Source: an uncultured Ruminococcus sp.
Lineage (GTDB): Bacteria > Bacillota > Clostridia > Oscillospirales > Acutalibacteraceae
Direction of reading: 5' to 3'
Length of the DNA stretch: 12,432 bases
Assembly: GCA_905234305.1 (NCBI GenBank)
Contig: CAJOHT010000012.1
Coordinates: forward strand, 1-12,432
Shown here: positions 8,381 to 12,432 of the stretch, one piece after another
Layout of the letters: every line of letters begins with the position of its first letter
How positions within the stretch are numbered: position 1 is the first letter of the stretch
Program-made: the position numbers and the translations under genes
The notes under the pieces: model-generated
Databases searched by the model: none
What the model was told of the DNA's origin: nothing
Seen by the model: only the letters and a program-made list of their open reading frames with translations

Positions 8381-8385
8381 CCTCC
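8381..8385 (-). promoter_or_regulatory. Ribosome binding site that decides the ugd start
   Basis: GGAGG on the minus strand sits 8 bases before ATG 8372-8370. It overlaps the in-frame upstream ATG at 8387-8385, so it supports the downstream start and argues against the longer protein. Confidence 0.8.
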
Positions 8386-8418
8386 ATATTTAAAGAATAG
8401 TGGAATTACCGTTTTGTA

Positions 8419-9120
8419 TTAATTGTAATCTATGCCTTTTCGTTTGCCTTTGGAAAGGTAATAACCGCCCTTGCTCGTATAAGCTGTAGGAATACCGTTG
8501 ACAATAATTCCGAGAATTTTTCCGTTTTTTCTTTCTAATAAATCAATAGCGCGGTCAAATTCGGAATATGTTGTGTCGTTATTTTTAACGACGAATACGA
8601 TTCCGTCGGATAAGCCTATCAGCGGGACGATATCTACAACCATATTAACGGGAGGGGTATCAAAAATAATATAATCATACTTTTCCTCGAGTTGTTTAAT
8701 CATATCCGCCATATTCTGGCTCGCTAAAAGCTCCGAGGGGTTAACGGGAATAACTCCGTAAGTGATAAAATCAAGATTGTTTATATTAGATTTTGTTATT
8801 ACCTCATCAATTTCACATTCGCTGTTAAGATAATTAACAAGACCTTTTTTAGGCTTAAGTCCCATAACGGAATGAACGGTAGGACGTCTTAAATCGCAGT
8901 CGATAACGAGAACCTTGGTAGCAAGCTGCTGGGAAAGCGCGATTGCTACGTTAATAGTGGATGTAGTTTTTCCCTCGCTTTTAAATGAGCTTGTAAAAAT
9001 AATTTTTTTACAGCCTTTTTTTACGATGGAATATACAATATTTGTTCTCGCCTTTTTGTATGCTTCCGTTGTCTGGAATATAAGGGTTTTGTTTATTTCT
9101 TCTGAGGATTTTTTTGCCAT
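8419..9120 (-). CDS. CpsD/CapB-type bacterial tyrosine kinase
   Basis: This cytoplasmic BY-kinase works with the chain-length protein encoded just upstream to control polymer assembly. The 233-residue protein has EAYKKARTNI (residues 19-28), related to the EX2RX2R contact motif. Its Walker A is TSSFKSEGKTT (43-53, K51), its Walker A' is VLVIDCDLRRP (70-80) and its Walker B is IIFDTPP (151-157). A tyrosine-bearing C-terminal tail contains Y214, Y220, Y221 and Y232, likely autophosphorylation sites. Length is typical of the Gram-positive split system, in which the membrane activator is a separate protein. Its ATG is two bases after the activator's stop, and its GAGGG ribosome site lies in the activator's last codons. 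A 46-base gap separates it from ugd. No cognate phosphatase is seen in the window. Confidence 0.93.
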   Translation of the reverse strand: MAKKSSEEINKTLIFQTTEAYKKARTNIVYSIVKKGCKKIIFTSSFKSEGKTTSTINVAIALSQQLATKVLVIDCDLRRPTVHSVMGLKPKKGLVNYLNSECEIDEVITKSNINNLDFITYGVIPVNPSELLASQNMADMIKQLEEKYDYIIFDTPPVNMVVDIVPLIGLSDGIVFVVKNNDTTYSEFDRAIDLLERKNGKILGIIVNGIPTAYTSKGGYYLSKGKRKGIDYN

Positions 9121-9122
9121 AC

Positions 9123-9896
9123 TTATCCCTCGCTTTCAGAAGCATCCGAATCTAAATTAATGTTCAAAATAAACTTTTTGGCTCCGAAATCGGGGACCGC
9201 CGATAGAATAGGAACATTATTAATCTCGGTAAGCTCGGATGAGAATTTTATTTTATTATCGAGAGCGTCCTTTACAAACGCGTAAATAAGCATCAGAATA
9301 AATCCCGCCGCAAAGGCAAAAACTGTGTTCTTGAATACCTGCGGGGACGACGGCTGGCTAGGAATAGTCGCGTTGTCAACGATTTTCAATTCGGTATCGT
9401 CGTTTTTAAGCGACGAGATAACTCCGGGAGCGGTATCGGCTACGCTGTCGGCTATAACCTTAGCTTCCATCGGAGATTTGCCTGTTATTATAGCGGAAAA
9501 GACTTCGGTCTGATTATCGTTGTCTTCGCTTTTGAATGTTACAATTCTGCTAAGCTCGCCGGAGGAATACTTTCCGTCAATATTCTCAGACAGCTTCGAA
9601 TAGAAATTATTTGTTGAAAGCATCTGAATATAGGTGTTAACGAGCGCCGCGGCGTAGTTGTAGTTGCTCATTGCGGTATATGCATTATTATTAGCCAGCC
9701 CTGAGGTTTCAACATAGAGCTTGACTCTTGTTGTATATGACTTCGGAACAAAAAAATTAAAATAAGTAAAAGAGATTAATCCGAAAATAACGCCAACTAA
9801 AAGCATTTTTATAAAATTTCTTTTAAAAACTCCGAAAATTCTATCCAAAGATATTTCGTAAGTATCTTTATTTTTTGCGTTGTAATTGTTTTCCAT
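9123..9896 (-). CDS. CpsC/Wzz-type chain-length determinant and kinase activator
   Basis: This 257-residue membrane protein sets polysaccharide chain length and activates the adjacent kinase. It has a short cytoplasmic start, a first membrane segment at about residues 29-50, and an extracellular Wzz-type domain. A proline-rich stretch PSQPSSP (179-185) leads into the second membrane segment (about 190-208), and a cytoplasmic tail follows. This is the two-helix layout of Gram-positive CpsC, without a fused kinase. The start is placed at ATG 9896-9894, which has AGAGG 7 bases upstream. An in-frame GTG two codons earlier (9902) overlaps that spacing and is less likely. It is the first gene of the operon, in the usual place for this regulatory pair. 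Confidence 0.92.
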   Translation of the reverse strand: MENNYNAKNKDTYEISLDRIFGVFKRNFIKMLLVGVIFGLISFTYFNFFVPKSYTTRVKLYVETSGLANNNAYTAMSNYNYAAALVNTYIQMLSTNNFYSKLSENIDGKYSSGELSRIVTFKSEDNDNQTEVFSAIITGKSPMEAKVIADSVADTAPGVISSLKNDDTELKIVDNATIPSQPSSPQVFKNTVFAFAAGFILMLIYAFVKDALDNKIKFSSELTEINNVPILSAVPDFGAKKFILNINLDSDASESEG

Positions 9897-9954
9897 AAAC
9901 ACACCTCTCGTGCAGAGTATAATACTTGATTTTTAAAAAATTCCAGTTATAGTA

Positions 9955-9983
9955 ATTTTACATCATACGGCTGTTTATTGCAA
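9955..9983 (-). promoter_or_regulatory. Candidate sigma-A promoter for the polysaccharide operon
   Basis: On the minus strand, TTGCAA (9983-9978) is followed after 17 bases by TAAAAT (9960-9955). The -10 matches the consensus at five of six positions and the -35 at four of six. Transcription would begin near 9948 and give a leader of about 50 bases before the first gene. The spacing is ideal, but the region is AT-rich and such matches can arise by chance. Confidence 0.42.
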
Positions 9984-9995
9984 TAAAAAAATTGC
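9980..9995. promoter_or_regulatory. Inverted repeat overlapping the operon -35 (possible operator)
   Basis: GCAAT and ATTGC, five bases each, flank a run of six A residues in GCAATAAAAAAATTGC. The repeat overlaps the candidate -35 of the leftward promoter, a usual place for a repressor site. It could also be a chance AT-rich palindrome; no protein partner is visible. Confidence 0.25.
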
Positions 9996-10166
9996 TTTTG
10001 GAATTATTTTCGGCAAAATAATGTAATTTGATGTATATTAGTTAAAAAAAACAATGTTTTTTCACGAAGTAACGCAGTCATAGAAATAAATGATATCTGT
10101 TTCATTTAATATAATAGGAATAATTAGACAATTTTTAACAAGGAAATCATTTCATTTTTGACACCC

Positions 10167-10195
10167 TTGCGACGGCAAAAAATGTGTAGTATAAT
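10167..10195 (+). promoter_or_regulatory. Sigma-A-type promoter of the dockerin protease gene
   Basis: TTGCGA (10167-10172) is followed after exactly 17 bases by a perfect TATAAT (10190-10195). The expected start is near 10202, giving a leader of about 34 bases with GGGAGGG (10224-10230) five bases before the ATG. A perfect TTGACA at 10158-10163 is 26 bases from the -10, too far to pair with it. Confidence 0.65.
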
Positions 10196-10235
10196 AATAA
10201 GCGAAAAAGTCTTTGAGAAGAAAGGGAGGGATAAG

Positions 10236-11798
10236 ATGAAAATAATAAAATTACTTCTGATTTTTATTGTGGCGGCACTTGTTTTATCCTTCTCTAATCC
10301 CGTTTTGGCGGCGGAGACAAATAAATACGGTTCATCCTCACAGGATATTGATACCGATTATTATGAAGAAGATGTATCAACGGTTTTACCTGAGAGTTAC
10401 AGCTCGGTCGATAAAGGGTATGTAACCTCCGTGAAGAATCAAGGCAATTCCGATATCTGCTGGGCTTACGCTTCTACATCCACGTTTGAAAGCCTGCTTC
10501 TATCTTACGGATTATTTTTCGATGATTTAAGTGCGGCTCATATGGATAAATGGGCTACTCCTAAGTCTGATAATACAGGCTGGCTCAGGCAGGAGGGAGA
10601 AGGCGGTTTAACATATATTCCCTGCGGGTATTATACTTCATGGAACGGACCTGCCGCTGAAGATGACAGCTTAATAAGCCAGGGCGTTACCTCAATAATA
10701 TATCTTGATAAGAGCGATAAAGACCTTATTAAAAAGACGATTATGAAAAGCGGAGCTGTTACGGCTAATCTAGGTATAGTAAATAAGGCTTACAGCAAGG
10801 ATAAATGCAGTTATTGTCTTAACAGGGAAAGCAGTTCAATTCAAGGTCATACATTATCCGTAGTAGGCTGGGACGATAACTACAGCAAATATAAATTTGA
10901 CGGAAGATACTCTCCAGAAAACAACGGAGCATGGCTTTGTAAAAACAGTTGGGGAGAGAACAACAGTATCGGCGGTTATCTTTGGGTTTCGTATGAGGAC
11001 TATTACATATTTGATAACAATACGTTTTCTCCTTCGTTCGGAATAAAGAGCTTTGTGGATCGTGATGAGAATTATCATCTTTATCAAAATGAACATTACG
11101 GAGCTACGTATGAGTTTATATATGCTGAAAAGTATTCAAAGGATATAACCTATCTTAATGTATTTGATTTTTCCGAGAACGGAAATGTTTTGGATAAGGT
11201 GGTTTTTGAAACGATATCCGCGGGAGCTAAGTACACGCTATACTATATCCCGTTAAAAGAAAATATCCCGACAACCGATAAAAAACGCTGGCGGAAACTC
11301 GGCGAGGGGACTGTAGATTATATGGGATATATATGCGCTGATGTAGAATCGGTACTACCCCAATCGAAAGGCGCTATAGCGGTAGAATTAAATACCGAAG
11401 GAACGGAAGCTATTAATTCTGTAGGCGTTGACGAATGGCTGATCGATACTGATAATACAATGCTTTTCACGGATGTATGTACGGGCGGAAACGGCTATGT
11501 GATATATAACGACACGATAGAGGACATAAAAGACTTCTATAAGAACAATCTGGATGATGATATCGGCGGAAATCTTGTAATTAAAGCGATTACTGACGAA
11601 AAATACGATATACTATACGGCGATACAAATTTGGACGGCGAAGTCAGTATAGTTGACGCGACCTTGATACAAAAAAAGTTAGCTAAAATGTTGAGTTTTA
11701 ATATATATCAGGATGCCGACGCCGATTTTGATTGTGACGGTAAAGTAAATATATCAGATGTAACGGCTATTCAAAAGTATTTAGCGAAAATTGTATAA
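10236..11798 (+). CDS. Secreted papain-family (C1A) cysteine protease with lectin-like region and C-terminal dockerin
   Basis: The 520-residue protein starts with a signal peptide (residues 1-25 or 26, basic start, hydrophobic core, cleavage near VLA-AE). The papain-like domain spans about 50-265. It carries Q69 (oxyanion hole, KNQG), catalytic C75 (DICWAYAS), H205 (IQGHTLSVVGWDD) and N237 (CKNSWGE), so the active site looks complete. Residues about 275-450 resemble the lectin-like domain that follows C1 peptidases in Firmicutes. Residues about 461-520 are a type I dockerin with two calcium loops, DTNLDGEVSIVD and DFDCDGKVNISD, each followed by an IQK-LA helix. Dockerins bind cohesins on scaffoldins, so the enzyme is probably cellulosome-borne. 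ATG 10236 is chosen for its signal peptide and GGGAGGG site; the frame is open further up but would include the promoter. No pro-peptide inhibitor domain is obvious. Confidence 0.93.
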   Translation: MKIIKLLLIFIVAALVLSFSNPVLAAETNKYGSSSQDIDTDYYEEDVSTVLPESYSSVDKGYVTSVKNQGNSDICWAYASTSTFESLLLSYGLFFDDLSAAHMDKWATPKSDNTGWLRQEGEGGLTYIPCGYYTSWNGPAAEDDSLISQGVTSIIYLDKSDKDLIKKTIMKSGAVTANLGIVNKAYSKDKCSYCLNRESSSIQGHTLSVVGWDDNYSKYKFDGRYSPENNGAWLCKNSWGENNSIGGYLWVSYEDYYIFDNNTFSPSFGIKSFVDRDENYHLYQNEHYGATYEFIYAEKYSKDITYLNVFDFSENGNVLDKVVFETISAGAKYTLYYIPLKENIPTTDKKRWRKLGEGTVDYMGYICADVESVLPQSKGAIAVELNTEGTEAINSVGVDEWLIDTDNTMLFTDVCTGGNGYVIYNDTIEDIKDFYKNNLDDDIGGNLVIKAITDEKYDILYGDTNLDGEVSIVDATLIQKKLAKMLSFNIYQDADADFDCDGKVNISDVTAIQKYLAKIV

Positions 11799-11804
11799 AA
11801 TATG

Positions 11805-11831
11805 GGCGTGGCATAAAAAAGATGCCACGCC
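11805..11831 (+). terminator. Hairpin after the protease gene
   Basis: A perfect 10-base-pair stem, GGCGTGGCAT and ATGCCACGCC, surrounds a 7-base loop and begins six bases after the stop codon. The following TTAATATT is a weak T tract, so termination may be imperfect, or the hairpin may also protect the messenger's 3' end. Confidence 0.75.
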
Positions 11832-12039
11832 TTAATATTGCCACAATATAGTAAGACAAGAGTACATCATCAATGCGAGGTTTTCAATCTCGAACCTTGG
11901 GACGTGTAGCGGAGCTAAAAGTATCATAAACGCAACGGGCTAAAAACAGTCCGCAGGACTGTTTTATTAACGCCCTTTCGAATCTCTTGTCTTTGAAACA
12001 AAAAATAAACAGACAACCCGAATGGGCTATCTGTTTATT
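11832..12039. other. Non-coding spacer between the protease and the tRNA genes
   Basis: No credible gene is seen. The spacer contains a bidirectional hairpin (11943-11965), a 15-base reversed copy of the tRNA-Ser 3' end (11977-11991) and the tRNA-Ser terminator. An open frame on the minus strand across the tRNA has no ribosome site or recognisable protein. Confidence 0.6.
11943..11965. terminator. Bidirectional intrinsic terminator-like hairpin
   Basis: AAAACAGTCC and GGACTGTTTT form a 10-base-pair stem with a GCA loop. Its A/T arms give a U run on either strand (TTTTATT on plus, TTTTTAG on minus). The flanking GGGC (11937-11940) and GCCC (11972-11975) could lengthen it. It lies between converging transcription units, where a two-way stop would be useful. 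Confidence 0.55.
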
Positions 12040-12040
12040 T
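12000..12040 (-). terminator. Intrinsic terminator of the tRNA-Ser pair
   Basis: On the minus strand, directly after the CCA end of tRNA-Ser(GCU), AAATAAACAGA pairs with TCTGTTTATTT (12030-12040 with 12003-12013). An inner CCC/GGG closes a four-base loop, and a T run follows (about 12000-12005). The stem shares its first base with the tRNA's final A. Confidence 0.72.
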
Positions 12041-12129
12041 GGCGGAGGACAAGAGATTCGAACTCTCGCGCCGGTCACCCGACCTACTCCCTTAGCAGGG
12101 GAGCCTCTTCACCACTTGAGTAATCCTCC
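12040..12129 (-). tRNA. tRNA-Ser (anticodon GCU)
   Basis: The 90-base gene folds as a class II tRNA. The acceptor GGAGGAT pairs with GTCCTCC (one G-T pair) and the D arm contains AAGTGGTGAAGAGG. The anticodon stem CTCCC/GGGAG encloses CTGCTAA with anticodon GCT. A long variable arm and the T loop TTCGAAT follow, then discriminator G73 (usual for serine) and an encoded CCA. It reads AGC/AGU codons. It lies 15 bases after tRNA-Ser(UGA) and is probably cut from the same transcript. Confidence 0.96.
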
Positions 12130-12144
12130 GTAAAGTGAAGTTAT

Positions 12145-12233
12145 TGGCGGAGAGGAAGGGATTCGAACCCTTGGTCCCTCGCGGGATCACTAGTTTTCAA
12201 GACTAGCTCCTTAAACCACTCGGACACCTCTCC
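12145..12233 (-). tRNA. tRNA-Ser (anticodon UGA)
   Basis: The 89-base gene folds as a class II tRNA. It has acceptor GGAGAGG paired with CCTCTCC, D arm GAGTGGTTTAAGGAGC, and anticodon loop CTTGAAA with anticodon TGA between CTAGT and ACTAG. A long variable arm, T loop TTCGAAT, G73 and encoded CCA complete it. It reads UCN codons, mainly UCA. It is the first gene after the leftward promoter. Confidence 0.96.
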
Positions 12234-12254
12234 GTGCTTATTTCAGCATTTATG

Positions 12255-12283
12255 ATGATACCACATTCCCCTGGCTTTGTCAA
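12255..12283 (-). promoter_or_regulatory. Promoter of the tRNA-Ser pair
   Basis: On the minus strand, a perfect TTGACA (12283-12278) is followed after 17 bases by TATCAT (12260-12255), preceded by TGG, which makes an extended -10. The expected start near 12248 is about 15 bases before tRNA-Ser(UGA). Confidence 0.82.
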
Positions 12284-12302
12284 TACAAAGAGAAATGATT
12301 TC

Positions 12303-12331
12303 TTGACAAATTATATATCATATTATAAAAT
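12303..12331 (+). promoter_or_regulatory. Promoter of tRNA-Arg
   Basis: A perfect TTGACA (12303-12308) is followed after 17 bases by TAAAAT (12326-12331), and the tRNA begins 17 bases after the -10. It stands back to back with the tRNA-Ser promoter, with only 19 bases between the two -35 elements. Confidence 0.8.
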
Positions 12332-12347
12332 GGATAAGGTAATATTT

Positions 12348-12424
12348 GCGCCAATAGCTCAGCAGGATAGAGCGTGCGCCTCCTAAGCGTAAGGTCGGGG
12401 GTTCGAATCCCTTTTGGCGCGCCA
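12348..12424 (+). tRNA. tRNA-Arg (anticodon CCU)
   Basis: The 77-base gene has acceptor GCGCCAA paired with TTGGCGC and D arm AGCTCAGCAGGATAGAGC. The anticodon loop CTCCTAA has anticodon CCT between TGCGC and GCGTA. A short variable loop, T arm GGGGGTTCGAATCCC, G73 and encoded CCA follow. It reads the AGG codon. The anticodon stem ends in a T-A pair and is otherwise standard. Confidence 0.96.
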
Positions 12425-12432
12425 TAATCAGA

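Larger units (their letters stand above)
9897..10235. other. Divergent intergenic control region
   Basis: This 339-base, very AT-rich stretch separates the leftward polysaccharide operon from the rightward protease gene. It holds one candidate promoter in each direction, an inverted repeat and the protease ribosome binding site. No convincing small gene was found. The middle part, about 10000-10160, shows nothing I can name beyond weak A/T hairpins. Confidence 0.6.

Noticed and set aside
9897..9902. GTG start two codons upstream for the chain-length protein
   Set aside because: The ATG at 9896 has the better 7-base spacing to AGAGG.
10046..10062. AAAAAAC/GTTTTTT hairpin as a terminator
   Set aside because: The stem is nearly all A/T with one G-C pair, and no gene ends nearby; it is likely a chance feature of AT-rich DNA.
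10158..10163. Perfect TTGACA as -35 of the protease promoter
   Set aside because: It is 26 bases from the only good -10; the nearby TTGCGA at 17 bases fits better.
10158..10235. N-terminal extension of the protease by 26 residues from a TTG at 10158
   Set aside because: It would overlap the promoter, places the signal peptide internally and lacks a ribosome site; ATG 10236 has GGGAGGG and a proper signal peptide.
11875..11905. Possible tRNA remnant with a TCGAACCTTGG stretch resembling a T arm
   Set aside because: No paired T stem, anticodon arm or acceptor could be drawn; the similarity covers only about a dozen bases.
11884..12078. 64-residue minus-strand open frame across the tRNA-Ser region
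   Set aside because: It overlaps the tRNA gene and terminator, has no ribosome site and resembles no protein I know.
1..12432. CRISPR array, insertion sequence or transposase
   Set aside because: No regularly spaced direct repeats, terminal inverted repeats or transposase-like protein were seen on either strand.

Overview
The window looks like chromosomal DNA from an AT-rich, Gram-positive anaerobe of the Clostridia, most likely Ruminococcus-like. This is inferred from strong AGGAGG-type ribosome binding sites, a CpsC/CpsD-type chain-length regulator and tyrosine kinase pair, and a secreted protease ending in a type I dockerin, the module that docks proteins onto cellulosomes. No species-level marker was identified.

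Positions 1-9896, all on the minus strand, are one tightly packed exopolysaccharide or capsule operon, read from right to left. In transcription order it encodes: a Wzz/CpsC-like chain-length protein, a CpsD-like tyrosine kinase, UDP-glucose 6-dehydrogenase, a PssD/PssE (Alg14/Alg13-like) two-part glycosyltransferase, a TupA-like ATP-grasp protein, a GT4 glycosyltransferase, a second ATP-grasp protein of the sugar-transfer-associated type, a serine-acetyltransferase-like hexapeptide protein, a GT2 glycosyltransferase, a Wzy-like polymerase broken by a one-base frameshift, and the start of a polysaccharide pyruvyl transferase-like gene that runs off the left edge. Most genes are separated by 0-20 bases or overlap, so they are probably co-transcribed and translationally coupled. 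No initiating sugar-phosphate transferase, flippase or phosphatase is visible; these may lie beyond position 1. Combining UDP-glucuronate supply with two ATP-grasp enzymes suggests an acidic polymer carrying amide-linked substituents, but this is inference.

Positions 9897-10235 are a divergent control region. A candidate promoter for the operon faces left and overlaps an inverted repeat. A well-spaced promoter for the protease gene faces right.

Positions 10236-11798, on the plus strand, encode a 520-residue secreted papain-family cysteine protease with a lectin-like middle and a C-terminal dockerin. A strong hairpin follows it.

Positions 11799-12432 hold three hairpins and three tRNA genes. 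tRNA-Ser(UGA) and tRNA-Ser(GCU) are a minus-strand pair sharing one promoter and one terminator. tRNA-Arg(CCU) is on the plus strand with its own promoter back to back with theirs. All three tRNA genes encode CCA.
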